Assembly (NCBI GenBank): GCA_024196135.1
Contig: JAMQCK010000013.1
Location: forward strand, 62,596-126,595
Reading direction: 5' to 3'
Length of the DNA stretch: 64,000 nucleotides
Source: Pleurotus ostreatus/Saccharomyces cerevisiae fusant
Taxonomy: Eukaryota > Opisthokonta
The notes below the pieces were generated by a model. It made no database searches and was not told where the DNA came from. It worked only from the letters and a program-made list of their open reading frames with translations. Positions within the stretch are counted from its first letter, which is position 1; each line of letters begins with the position of its first letter. This document shows positions 22,763 to 34,600 of this stretch, piece by piece. The translations under genes and the position numbers were made by a program.

Positions 22763-23404
22763 TCATGGGTACATCGTCTGCTGGTAGTGCTTCATGAAAG
22801 CAACAAAGCTGACGACGATAAGGTCGATGAGGTTGATGCCGGCGGGGAGGATTTCGAGGCTGGCTCTTCGCGAACGAGACACGATGCCGAGCTTTGCGGA
22901 GCGGTAGCGCGCTATGGGCGTCTTGGAGTTGTCATTGAGGAAGAACTGGGAAGGGCGTTAGGGAGGGAGTGTGTGAATGGGATGCCGTTACGCACGAAGG
23001 GGTGCATGAATATCTGCCACTTGTATGGCCGATTGTCGGGCCCCGTGAATGCCCACTCTGGTGGCTGGGTGCTGTTGAATGAATGTCAGTCGTTGCCTCT
23101 CAGCCATTGATCGCCACACGCACCGCTCGCCCTCCACTGGCCGCACCGCGACGCTGTAGTCCGGTGGCGCGTAATCAATGCTGAAGCGCACGTCCACCTC
23201 GTCCGCATCCGCCCGTGGGTAGTCGATGGTCCCGATCGTCAAGGGCTCCCCCATGTCGAGCAGCCTCTTATTGAGCTTGCTGACCGTCGTGCGCGCGCGC
23301 TTCCCCTTCAAATGGCACGGCGTCGCGATCGAGTAGAGGATGAGCCCGTCGGCGTTGATGAGCCGCGTCCGCGTCGGGTCGTTGTCGCGCAGGAAGAGTT
23401 CCAT
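22763..23404 (-). CDS. DUF6593 domain protein (179 aa)
   Basis: Three exons (23124-23404, 22996-23071, 22763-22945) encode 179 residues starting MELFLRDNDPTRTRLINADG. The fold is beta-rich, with GPDNRPYKWQIF, a KTPIARYRSAKLGIVSRSR strand pair and a closing hydrophobic helix INLIDLIVVSFVAFMKHYQQ. These are the hallmarks of the fungal DUF6593 family. An upstream in-frame ATG (23431) exists, but family members start at MELFL. Function is unknown. A second family member lies at 55886-56489. Confidence 0.8.
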
Positions 23405-24108
23405 GGCGGTGCGGGAGGGGATAGGGAGCAAGGAGAGTATATAGGGCGGGGTAGTGGGGCGTATGGCCGTAAACCAAGGGAAACGCCGTCAATGATGAGC
23501 TCCGCGACCGTGGAGCGCGGTGTCACGGCCCTTTAACAAAGTTGGGCGCTGCGTAGGGAGTTGAAAGGGAGATGGAAATCAAGCAAAAGAGCGGAGGGAG
23601 AGCAGCTATCCACTCAGCATCGCAGTCCAGAACAAAGCCCGTACGATTTCAAATCCGCCCCTGCCGTACCTGGCTTTTGGAGTGACGTATTCGGTCTAGA
23701 CCCTTCAACCAGAACGACCACGGACGGATAGCTTTTGCGCCACCCAAAGAGCCCGGGGCGGGGGAGATGAATCAGCGAGGACGGATGGAAGGAGAAGACG
23801 CAAAGGGTCTGAACAAAAGCTTGTGGACAATGTTATCTTGTCGGCACGTGACAGAAGCAGTTTCTCCTTTTGGCAGCACACACAAAGGATACCATAAAGG
23901 GTAAGTCCCTGGCGGAAGTAATTTGAGGGAAGATAACCTTCCATTGCCCATTTGCGGCCACTGCGTTATCTGTACTTGGATTCTCTTGTGTATTGTGTAT
24001 ATCATTATCACAAATCAAACATGAATAGCCGGAATATCTTATGCTACATGATGGATACTACCTCAAATCCGTATACTGCAGAGCTACATCCGAGACCCGC
24101 TCGTAAAT
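23405..24108. other. Intergenic region
   Basis: About 700 bp between the DUF6593 gene start and the Rap1 gene end. No gene or repeat was recognised. Confidence 0.4.
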
Positions 24109-27100
24109 CTACATCGCCTTGCCCTTGCCCTTGTTCTTCAACTGCTTCTGCCGAGCCGCAGCACACATATCCCCAGCGAAAGCCTGAACCTTGTCCAGCA
24201 AGAGACCCATGTCGGTCCTCGCCGTCAACGCTCTAACTTCCTCGATGTTCTCCGCATTGGCTGAACGCAGCAGCCGCTCATCGGCTTCCGTCCATACCAT
24301 GGCCGGATCCTCCTTCACCTGCACGTTTTCCTGCGGCACCAAACTGGGTCGAGAGTGTCCTCCACTCGCCCGCCGCGCCTCGCGTGCCCGCGCTTCCTCA
24401 GTACGCCCCTCGCGCTGCAGCCGCGCATATTTCGCGCTCCGCGTATGCGCCGGCGGAGAGTACTCGCGCTCCTCAACCACCCGCGGCGCGCTCGGTGGAC
24501 TGATCTGCAGCTGTCCAACCGGACGAGCCTGCTGCCCCTGCGGCGTCGACGCGTCCTGAGGCGCAAAGCTTCTCGACAACTCCATCACGCTAGGCTCTCC
24601 GGCCTGCACGGCGCTGTCGGCTCTCTTGCTCGTACTGCCACTGGCATCGGAGCCATTGAAAGACCTCTCCAGCACCTCCTGCCATTCCTCTGCAGCCCGC
24701 CGTGCTCCCTCGCGCATCACGCTCAGGCAACGCTCCGTCTTGCTGAGGCTGCGCTCGAACTGCTCGAATATGTCCCGGACCTCAGGCTCCGCGAATCCCC
24801 AGGTTGCGGACAGGCGCTTCACCGCGACCTCCGCGCCCAGGTCCTCGAGCATCTTGCGATCCTGCGACGTATCAATGTCGGCGAGGAACGATGCGCTGAG
24901 CGAAGGTGCGCGTGCGGTAGACACCTCCGAAGGTGCACGAACAGAGACAGCCTCCGAAGGAGCGATAGACGTGCGAGAAGCAATAGAGGATGCGCGACTG
25001 TGACGGAGGGATGTGTTCGAACCCTTGCGCGTTACAGCGAAGCGTCGCAAGTCGAGAAGTCCGCTGGGCGTCCCAGTTGCTATTGTGTGTCGGCGCGACG
25101 TTCCCGCCTCTGCACCGGCAGTGACTCCCACCGTTGCTTGGCCGGTCGACTTCCGCGGCGGGGCGATGGGCGAGTGGAAGGACGCCGTGCGAGCGATGGA
25201 CGGTACACGAGACAGCGTAGGGGCAGGAGCGGAGATCGACTCCTCTGTAGGCACCTTGTGCGTAGTCGAAGCTGCATCACTGGCTCGTCTCGATGTGTCG
25301 GGCTCTGTGAACACGTCGTCGATGACATGAGAGCTGATAGAGAGCTTGCTCTTCGTCCGCTTCAGACCTTCACTGGCAATTGTAGGCCCTTGCATAGGCT
25401 GAGGTGTACTGCGCCTATCGACAGGAGCCCTCGCCTCCTCCTTTGGAGTGTCCCTCGGTGCGATGAAGGTGCGTCGGGGACGTTTCACTTCACGCTCTGC
25501 CTTAGCATCCCTGCTGGACACAACCGGAGGCTGCACCCTGCCCGCTACAGGAAGGTTCGCGCCAGTCGCCGCTTGCGCTTGAGCATGGTCATCTTCCTCC
25601 TCCGTATCGCTCCTCCGCCGCTTCCGCCTCGTTGGTGGCCACCGCTTCGTCTCGCCAATCTCTTCGCCCTGCCGCTGCACAAATCGCGTGCCCCCGAACG
25701 CCCCCTCCTGCAGCTTCCGAGGCTGTCGCGGCGGCGGTGAGTCGGAAGCGACTGAGCGAGGCGTAGGCGGCGCAGGTTCATGTACGACTTGCTGAGCGGC
25801 AGCAGCGCGCGGCGGCGCGACATGTCCGCTACGCTGAGCCGTAGGCGTGTGAGGGGAAAGTGGTCGAGGAGTGACTTGGTCCACGGGTGGTGCATGCGAA
25901 GGCTCGCCGTATGTACTACGCTGGGCAGGAGGCGTATGGGGCGACAGTGGGTCAATTAGTCCGACGAGCTGAGGCGCCCGCATATGAGTTTGCGCCTCGT
26001 GCATTACGGACTGAGTAGGCCTCGTCGCCTGAGGCGTCCCATTCCTCGGCACAGGCGTCCCAGCCACAGAAGACGTATCGTCAAAGATATCCTTCTTCGG
26101 CTTCTTCCTGCGCACGGGGACACCCGCATACTTCTTCTGCAACGCTGCTGGCATAGGACGCGGCAGGGAGTCGACCTCGTCGGCAGGAAGCCCACCCTCG
26201 TCTGCAAGAAATTCGGTCTCGGGCGCAGGCATTTCAGTCTCCGGCGCAGGCCACTCGGTGTCCGCAGGAGGCTCGGAAGGCGGGTCCGGCATGGGTGTAG
26301 GGGCCGCCGAGGGCCTGGGACGTTGCGCGACAGTTCGTGACCGCTCAGTAAGGGATGCGTGTCGCTCGGCGAGGGGTGCGCGACGCTCGGCAAAGGGCGC
26401 TCGCCTCTCAGTAGGCGGTGACGGTCTCTCGGTCGGCGGCGACGTTCGCCGTATTTGTGGCACCGGCACCGCCGTCTGCGGCGAATACTCTGTAGGTGTT
26501 GGCTTCCTCAAGTCCACGGGCACAGTACGCAGAGTCGGCAAGGGAGGCAGCGGCGGGAGCTTGCGTCGCGGCGGCGTGCACGGTGGCGATGGCTTGCGAG
26601 GCGGCGATGGCTTGCGAGGCGGCGACGGCTTGGGAGGTGGCGATGCCTTGCGGCGAGGCGCAGGCGGCGATACCTTACGACGTGGCGCAGGCAGCGACGC
26701 CGAGGCCCGCAACGGCGTGCTCCTCAGAGTCGGCACACTCGCGTGCTTCCGCAAAGCCGCAGTGATCTGCCTCTGAAGATTGGGACTCGGCAGCTGGCGC
26801 AGGTCGGGGTATATGCGCTCGGGCGGGGAGGGTGAGGACGGGGTCGAGGAGGTGACGGGGCTGTAGCCGGGTACGCCGTGGGGGATGCTGGAGAGAGGTA
26901 TATGGTCAGAGAAGGGGTTGTGTAGAAGGGGAAGGGCCAACTCACGAAGACGGCTCCGGTTCTGGGATGCGATTCTCTTGGTCCTCGTCTATCTGATCGG
27001 GGGTCTGGGGCTCGTATGCTGGGGCCTGCTCATATGCCTGTGCATTCTGGTACCCGTACACCCGCGCATTCTCCTCATATGCTTGCGCGTCTTCCTCCTC

Positions 27101-28508
27101 GTATGCTTGCCCTGCATCATCGTACTCCGGCGCTTGCTCGTAGAACTCCTCTTCGTCCACCGGCGGCGCCTCCATCGCGATGTACTCCGACACCATCCCG
27201 TAATCGTCAGAGGCCGGCATGTCGCGAGCCTCGTGCGCGTCAAGCGCGTCCGTGTCCTGCGCGTGTGCTTGTGCGTGCTGATCCTCCATGAGGTCTTCGG
27301 TGGCAAGCAGTAGCGCGGCCTCGTCTTCTTCCGCGTCTTCTTCCTCGTCCTCTGCTGCGTAGTCTCCCTCTGCCACATGTTCTTCAGGCTGCTGTTGCGC
27401 AACCTCGTCCTCGTCGTCGTATACCGCCCCATCGCCCTCGCCTTCATAGCCATATTCTCCCTCATAACCATTCACTTCGGCCTCGTACCCATCCTCTTCC
27501 ACCCAGTCCTGCTCGTACACCGAGCCCTCGTCCGCCTCGCTCTCGCTGCGCATGTCCTCGATGAGTACTTTGCTAGACGATGCGCGCGGCTGCTTGTCTC
27601 GAACGGCGCGGCGGGGTTGTTGACGCAAGGGTGGCGTCGCGGACTGCTCGCGCGGGGGCAGGTTTGTCGGTTTGGGGCGGGGCGTGGTGGGGTCTGCGGG
27701 CTGAGGCTTGGATGTGGTGGCTCGAGGACGCGGGGTGACAGGCTCGGGTGGAGGAGTCGCGGCTTGGCGGCGAGGCGCTCTTGGTTGGCGTTGAGGGGTC
27801 AGCGGCTGGCGCGGCGGGGTCACAAGCCGAGGACGCGGGGATTCTTGCGCAGAAGAGGCACCGTTGGCGTCGTTCGAGGAGACTCGGACTAATGTTGTCG
27901 TATCTGCACATCATCATGAATGCTGTGCCATCGCAGGAGAAAACAACACGCACTACTCTTCGCTGCCGTCGCAGCACCGACCGACTCGTCCACCTTCCGC
28001 TTCTTCTGTGGCTGCTTCGTCGTGGTTTGCTGCACGTCCTCGGCCTCGTCATCGCTGTCTCTGCCGGACTTTCTGCGCCTCTTCTTGGGCGACGCGGCCC
28101 GTGGCTCCGCGTCTGCCTCCGTGTCGTCTTCCGGCGGCAGCTCAGCGTCCTCTCTCCTCTTCTTCCTGACAATCTTCTTAATTTTTCTGTCAAACCAAAT
28201 GTCGCTCTTCTTATAGTGGTCTCGCCACGATTGCCAGGGGTGCGTCTTGGCCCAAGGGAACTTGTCGAGCTGCGATCGGCGTGAGCGAGCTGGAGCGTAC
28301 AGCGAGCAGATGAGCTGATCTTACGTTGCCGCACAATGTATCCTTCCATAGCTTGTTCCCGCGTCTGTCAACTCCAGTGGGGTTGTATTCAGCGAGGAAC
28401 TTGACCAGATGCGCATCCTCGCGATCCGTATACTGTTGGCGTCTGTAAACAGGCTCCTCAGTCAGAGGCAGCTATACGCAGTCTTGCTTCCACTTACCCT
28501 GAGGCCAT
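24109..28508 (-). CDS. RAP1: Telomere protein Rap1 (Myb + C-terminal RCT domain)
   Basis: Five exons (28498-28508, 28325-28442, 27954-28269, 26946-27888, 24109-26887) give 1388 residues. The Myb domain is at the very N-terminus: YTDREDAHLVKFLAEYNP, NKLWKDTLCGN, then KTHPWQSWRDHYKKSDIWFD. A basic nuclear signal (KKIVRKKRRED, PKKRRKS) follows. Next is a long acidic, Tyr/Glu-rich region (exon 4), then a Pro/Ser/Arg-rich linker with KPSPPRKPSPP repeats. The C-terminus has the RCT-like helical module: LGAEVAVKRLSATWGFAEPE, and AMVWTEADERLLRSANAENI near residue 1335. No BRCT domain precedes the Myb, because the start codon leaves only seven residues before it. Known role: telomere binding, length control and silencing via shelterin. 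Confidence 0.88.
26340..26660 (-). repeat. Proline-rich tandem repeats in the Rap1 linker
   Basis: Two repeat tracts lie in exon 5: triple KPSPPR-type units (about 26584-26660) and degenerate ERRAPxAERRAP units (about 26340-26440). They encode disordered sequence and may vary in copy number between strains. Confidence 0.6.
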
Positions 28509-28757
28509 GGTATCTGCTCCAACGCCTGCTTCACAATCTGACCGAGAAGCGGTGGATGATGATGGCGGTTGAGGACAACACGAGGCGTATAATGTCACGT
28601 CACACGCATAACGCGTATGCCCGTCACGTGCCCGCGATTTGGTGAGCGCCGGCAATTTGCGAGCGCGACGCCTTGCTCAGCGCCGATCACTGGAGCTTGC
28701 TCCCCTCGCCGTGCACGGTTCGTAGACTGTGCGTTTGATCCTGGATATCCATTGAAC
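28509..28757. promoter_or_regulatory. Bidirectional promoter between RAP1 and a mitochondrial-type gene
   Basis: Only about 250 bp separate the divergent start codons at 28508 (minus) and 28758 (plus). The region has a TGACGTGACATT-like CRE-type motif around 28590 and several CACGTG/GCACGT words. Regulation is inferred from position only. Confidence 0.4.
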
Positions 28758-29378
28758 ATGTTTCAGATGGCTTCCCTAATCACTACATGGCTATCCCCTC
28801 GTGTCTGCTCATGCGCGAAAGCCGCGTCCTTCCCCCGCGCCGCCGCCGCACTGCATACATCCGCCCCCGCATACAGGCGCAAAGGCCCGGCTGCATCGAA
28901 TGACAAGATCACAGAAGTCCGCCAGTCTTTTGTACGCGATACCTTGCCGCACCACGCTGTCCTGGAAGACGGTACCACGCAGCCCATGGAACCCGCCGAT
29001 CACGACGACGGCGCGCTGTATACCAAGGGTGTCTTCCGGCGACGTTCGACCCGCGCAAGCGAGCAGGACTGGCGCCAACGTAGGGGAACTTGGGACCACG
29101 AACTACGCACGCGGGGGGTCTTCACGCAGCCGACTTCCGAGCCAGCTTCACGATCTCCGCACACGAGCAAGCGTCAATGGGGCAAGGACCTGGTCGACCT
29201 TCACATGGACCTTCAGCTTGATGACCTTCTGAACACCTACAACTCCAAATCGTCGTCGGCATCAGGCAAACGTTCTGGTCAGCGGCAGCAGAACCATCCA
29301 GGCAATGCGCACAACGATCGGGATCCGGGGATGCGCTTGGGACCGAATCCCTTCACGCGCCTGCGCAGCACTGGTTAA
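28758..29378 (+). CDS. Hypothetical protein with mitochondrial presequence (206 aa)
   Basis: A single exon starts at ATG 28758 (MFQMASLITTWLSPRVCSCA). The frame is open further upstream, but this ATG begins a sequence with the features of a mitochondrial presequence: no acidic residues, Arg/Lys/Ser/Ala-rich, with a HTSAPAYRRKG cleavage-like segment. The rest is hydrophilic, with DKITEVRQSFVRDTLPHHAV and an amphipathic helix KDLVDLHMDLQLDDLLNTYN. No enzyme motif is visible. It may be a mitochondrial ribosome or matrix accessory protein, but I do not recognise the family. Confidence 0.65.
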   Translation: MFQMASLITTWLSPRVCSCAKAASFPRAAAALHTSAPAYRRKGPAASNDKITEVRQSFVRDTLPHHAVLEDGTTQPMEPADHDDGALYTKGVFRRRSTRASEQDWRQRRGTWDHELRTRGVFTQPTSEPASRSPHTSKRQWGKDLVDLHMDLQLDDLLNTYNSKSSSASGKRSGQRQQNHPGNAHNDRDPGMRLGPNPFTRLRSTG

Positions 29379-29725
29379 GGATGTGCAGCTACATACTACT
29401 CCACAGCAAGCTAGCCTTAGCTTTGACCTTTTCACTCCCTAATTTACTGATCATCGGTCTTGCATGGCACGGGTGGAACGGCAATAAGTAGATACATCTC
29501 TCCAATAGATACATCTCTCCTCAAGAAACATACGCCCTGGCTCGACGCTGGCATCGTCCGCCAGGGGCCTGTGGCAAAGACTGAGAAGCTGGCCAACCTT
29601 GGCTGGCAACGCATAGCGCGCCAACCGATGGAGTATATGCGCACCACAGCCACACGGATAAATAGCACAATAAATACTCAGGCGCGTCGAGCCTGCTACT
29701 AACCTGGAGAGGAACAAAAAGTGGC
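29379..29725. other. Convergent intergenic region
   Basis: About 350 bp between two convergent genes. It contains a short direct repeat (ATAGATACATCTCTCC twice, near 29490-29520). No gene was seen. Confidence 0.4.
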
Positions 29726-30881
29726 TCAACACTCCGCCTTGTACTGGCCATTCGTATCCGACTTGACCTGGGCATTGAACTTGAGGAACGTCGACCGGTC
29801 ATCCTTGTTCGAGAGAACGTCATCGATCTTGAGTGCCCCTACAAGCCTCTCGTCAACCTCATCCTTCTCCCATACCTGATAGAACCACTCACACTTATAA
29901 TGCCCCTCCGTCTTATCATCATACTCAAACCACACCCACCCCGTCGCCACAAACGGCACCTGCCCCTCGCCCTGCGCCGTGCATGTCGACACGGCAAAGT
30001 TGACCTTGCAAGTCTTGCCGTCCGCGACCGCGATAGACACGGATTGCGTCGATTGCTGGTTCGTCTCGGAGGTCTCGGTGGTCGCGAGCGTGTTCGTGAA
30101 GGTCGCCTCGACGTAGGTAGGCGAGGTGATGTTGGAGATCTTCTTGGGTATCTTGACCTTGATGCCGGTGAATTTCTCGCCGATGGCGATGGAGGATTGT
30201 TCTGTGGTAAGCGGTCAATGACGGAGGGAACCACACGAGCAGCACTTTACACACCAGACACGGTCTGCGACGAAGAGAACTTCGTCCCAGTGGTCTCGCT
30301 GACGGTCGCAGTGCCGTTCGTGCCCGTTATAGTCGTGTCGAGCGTCTGCGTCTGCGTCGCGCACTCGGGGTCACCATTGACGGTGATCTCGCTCGCGTCT
30401 TCCACGCATATCTCTGCGGGACGGTCGAGGTACTGCGCACATTGGGTCAGTAATGAGATTGGTGTGCGTCCGCAGGTTGCAGGATGTGCACTCACATCCT
30501 TATCGTTCGTGACGATCCTGCGCGAGCCTGTGCCCCAATTGTCGTCCGCCTGCTGCTCGAGCTGGGACCACCCGGGGACTGGAGGCAGGTGGACATGAGA
30601 AGCAAGGGACATCGAGGAACGCAAGGCATACGTTTCTGAACATCGTCAGCGCTCAGCGAGGTGCATGAGCCTGTGTCGTCGCGCTTGTCCTGTAAAAAGG
30701 CATCCCGCTCGACAAACCCAAGGTAGACGCCGCGCGCGTCGTATGCGATTATACGCTTCGTGGCATCGTCGATGGCGAGCTTCGTCGCATGCCCTGGTAT
30801 CGATTGGAAGCGGGGCATCGGTGTGGCGCTAGCAAGCAGGGCGAGCGCCAGAGAAGCGAACACAAACGAGAAGCGGGCCAT
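29726..30881 (-). CDS. Secreted beta-rich protein, possible aerolysin-like fold (310 aa)
   Basis: Five exons: 30632-30881, 30496-30578, 30255-30432, 29893-30201 and 29726-29838. The start gives a signal peptide (MARFSFVFASLALALLASAT). A short helical region (LPGWSQLEQQADDNWG) leads into a Cys-bearing segment (AEICVEDASEITV). Then come long Ser/Thr-rich alternating strands (VEATFTNTLATTETSETNQQ) and a conserved GWVWFEYDDKTEGHYK / WALKIDDVLSN stretch formed across the last intron. Similar secreted proteins recur in Agaricomycetes. The Ser/Thr-rich strand pattern recalls ETX/MTX2-type pore-forming folds, but no membrane insertion hairpin is certain. Function is not assigned. Confidence 0.75.
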
Positions 30882-31693
30882 GACGAAGGATTATCAGCAA
30901 GTCGCGAAAGCGCAAGACCGCAGGAAAGGCAAACGAAAGGACAGGGAGAAACCCCTGAAGACAACAAGGAGGAACGCACGTCGTAAAACTCACAAGGAAG
31001 GAAGCAATGACTTTATATGCACCTCGAACATCTCGCATACCTTATCCCCGCGGACCACATGGTGGGTCGCGAGGAATTGTCGAAGCGATCTGCGGTCTTG
31101 CGAAGGGTTGCGAGAGGGCTGGGAGCGGTTGGCTGGCGGGCACGACGACACATGCGCACCCCTGATGTGATCAGAAGCTGGCTGCTCAGCACGCATCGTC
31201 GACGCCGTGTACTCATTGTCGGCCGATAGATTGAGGCGGTAAGTACGTGTCTGGTTTCCAGAAGAAGGTGAATTTAAGGGCCTTCAGAAAAGATTTCCAT
31301 GTCCCTATAGGAAAAGTCAAGGATCTGTCAACAAATGATAATCAGCTGTGGAAGAGACCTTGCTCACCGAATCCAGCACGCACTGAACATCAGCGAACGG
31401 GCGTCTTCCGAGGTAGATATGCTGAGTCGGGCATCCATTGACGAGCGAGGTAGCATGGGGCAGTAAGGAATCGTGAGCGTAGCGTGAGGCATTAGGATTA
31501 GATGTAACACGAGATAAAGATACAGTGCGATTTACAATACACAGCATAGCGATCCATAGCGCACGCCTAGCCGTGCGGCAAAAGCAAAGAGAGCGACAGC
31601 ATGCAGCAGCATGACCATAGAGCGTAGTGGGAGCGGGGTATAGAGAGTGAACCGGGTAACGGGGGAAGGATAGGCACGACGGGAAAGGCAGAC
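30882..31693. other. Intergenic region
   Basis: About 810 bp upstream of the secreted-protein gene and downstream of the spindle-pole gene. No supported gene or RNA was seen. Confidence 0.4.
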
Positions 31694-34600
31694 TCATCGT
31701 CCTGGAGAGTTGCTGGTGACCTTGTTTGCTTCGACGATCTCGCCCACATGCTGATTTCGCTTGCGGGTTTCTTCGACTTGGCGAGTCAGGAGCCTGAAAA
31801 CAGTCAGCAGCGAGCAGCGCAAAGAAGGTTGCATACTCACGCAATGGTCCGCTCCATCTCAGCCTGGCGGTCCTTCGCCCCCTGCTTCTCTCGCTTGTAC
31901 CTCTCCTCCGCCGCCTTCAGGCGAGTCTCGTACTCCTTCACACGCGCTTCCCATTTCATATCGGCGGCCACCGACCGTTGCTGGTACTGGTGGAACCGTT
32001 CCTCAGTCGCAGCAAGTTGGTTCGCCGTATTGTTCTGGCGACGCTCGGCATTCGCAGCGCGAGTCAAAGCGGAACGCAGCTCCATAGGATCTGCGGCGCC
32101 GGGCTTTCTACCGCTGGCGAGTTGGGCAGCCATCTCGGCGTTCGTTGACTGCATAACTGATGAGTTCGCGTCGTATGGGAGAGACAAAGAAGCTCGCGTA
32201 CCTTCAACGCCTCGATCTCGCCCTCCTTGGACATCATCTTCCGCCTCCAGGTCGCCTTACTCTCTGCCGCAACCTTCACGCTGGCTTCGAACTTGTCGAT
32301 CTGCTTCCAGCGGTTGTCCAGCTGCTTACGCATCTCGATAAGCTTGTCCGCGAAGCGGTTCTCCGCCTCCTTCGCGCGCCTCTCGAAGTCCACGTGGATC
32401 TGGCTGAGCTGCTTCAGGCGAGTGATAAGGTTATCATGGAAGACGCCAAAGTTGGTGAAGGGCTTCGTCTCGGCCTGGCCACCCTTCTTCTGCAAGGAAG
32501 GTCAGCATAAGTCAAATTCAAGGACGGATGGACTGACTGGTGTCTTGTCCACACCCAGTATCTTGTCCATGTACTGGTAGATCGTCAACAGCAGCGTATT
32601 CCGCTCCGTCAACTGATCCCTATACTGCGCCTCTCCGGCCAGTAGCTGCCTCTGCTCCTTGCTCAACCGCGTCTCGAGCTCCAGCACACGCTTCCTCAAC
32701 TCCACGAGCTCATCCTCCTTCGCCTTCAACGACGCCTGCGCGACATCGAGCTTCTCCGTCGTGTTCAGCTTCGCCTGCGTCTGCGCGGCGAGCTGGCTCG
32801 CGAGGTCACGGTTCTCCGCGTGCAGCTTATCGAGCACGGAGTTGTGGTCGAAGGAGCGGGCTTCCTTCTCGGCGAGCTCCTTGCGCGCACGCGAGAGCTC
32901 GTCTTCAAGGCGTTCGAGGTCGCGCTTGAGGCGGTCGACTTCGAGCTGGAGGGAGAAGCGGGCGGTGGTGTGCGACTCGCCGAGGCGCTTTGACTCGGCT
33001 TCGAGGGTCTGCAACGCTTGCTGGACGGCCTCGAGGTCGGCTTCGCGCTGAGAGAGGAGGGACTCCGCACGTGCCAGGTCGGCGTTCGTCTTGTTGAGCA
33101 GGCTCTCCTTGCTCTCCAGGGCGCGGTGCTCCCGCCGCATGGCGCTTTCGTGGTCCGCTTCCGCCCTGTCGAGGGCATTGAGCGCATCTTGATGAGCAGC
33201 GCGCTCCTTCTGAAGCTCCGCCACGAGGTCTTCGATATGACGCGCGAGCTCCTCCTGCTGAGCACGGTGATCATGGGCTTGCTGAGTTGCAGCGTCGCAC
33301 GCGTCAGTCATGTCTTGCAGCTCGTCCTTGAGATGAGCGATTTTCTGGTGGGGGTTAGCACCAGCTCTACAACGGCATCAAGACCCCGTACCTCTTTCAA
33401 GCCTGCGCAGACCGCCTCTAGCCGCTCACGATCGACCGCGTCCTCCTCATGCTGGCGCTCAGCGTCTTCGCGCAGCCGGTCATTCTCATCCTCGAGCTGG
33501 TAGACCTTGTCACTGAGATCGTCGAAAGCGGCTTGGAGCGACTGCAGCTCTTTCTCCTTTTGCTGAAGCTGCTCTTCTTGATGCGCGAAGGTGATCTCGA
33601 ACTTGTTGTGCAAGTCATTCGTGTTGTTCTCCAGCTCAGTGAGGCTGAGGCGGAGGTCGCGGCATTCGGACTCGCGCTCGTTGAGGACCTGAACGAGGTT
33701 GAGCAGCGCCCGACAGACAACGAAAGCACACGCACGTCGCGGAGTTCCTCAACCTGGCCCTTGGCCTCCTCCATCTCCTCTCGCCACTCGTCATTCTGGT
33801 CCTCGAGTTGACGCTTGTAGTCCGCCTCAATCTCCATCATCTCCCGGTCCTTCAGCTCCAGCTCGTCCTCCTTCTGCTGCAGCTCGATCATGACAGCAGC
33901 GAGCTTGTCCTTCATCGCGCTCAGGTTGTCCTCGACCGCCTCGCGCTCTTCACGCTCCTCGATAACCTGCGCGCGGCTCTGCGAGCGTTCGTACGACTCG
34001 GCTTCGCGGCGGCGCTGGATGTCTTCAAGTTGCAGGCGGAGGCGCTCGATCTCGTCAAGCAGATCCTCGCGCTCGTCGTCCCGCTGAGCAGCGGCGTCGG
34101 CATGGTCCTCGAGCTGCATGCGAAGCTCTTCGTTGATACCCTCGAGGTCCTCGACCTTGTGATGGATATCCTCGTTGCCGCCACCCTCGAGCAAAACACG
34201 CAGCCGGTTGATCTCCTCGACGTTGTCCTCGAGCAGGCTGCGCATATCGCCCAGTTCCGCCTCCAACTCGTCATTGCGGTTCTCTAGCTCGCGCATCGCG
34301 TCATTGTCGCTACGTCCTTCCCGTAACTTTCGCCGGAGCTCCTTGATCTCGCGGTCGCGCTCGTCTAACTTCTCCTCCAACTCGCGTTCTCGGGATCGTG
34401 ATGAGCCGTGACCCTTCTGCAGGCGTTCAAGTTCGCGTTCCAGCTCGAGGACAAGCTTCTTGAGTTTCTTGATCTCTAGACCTCGGTTTTGGACTTCGAT
34501 CTTGAGGTTGATGTTTTGCTTCAGGGCCTGGTCCATCTGGTCTGGCGCGAGTTGCGCGAGGCGCTCCTCAAGAAAGTGGACGCGTAGCTTGACGTTGAAG

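Noticed and set aside
24355..28284. Long plus-strand open frames opposite RAP1
   Set aside because: They are antisense shadows of GC-rich, low-complexity coding sequence and match no family.
32540..34411. Plus-strand frames opposite the coiled-coil gene
   Set aside because: Arg/Ser/Leu-rich shadows of Glu/Lys-rich heptads, without their own splice or start signals.
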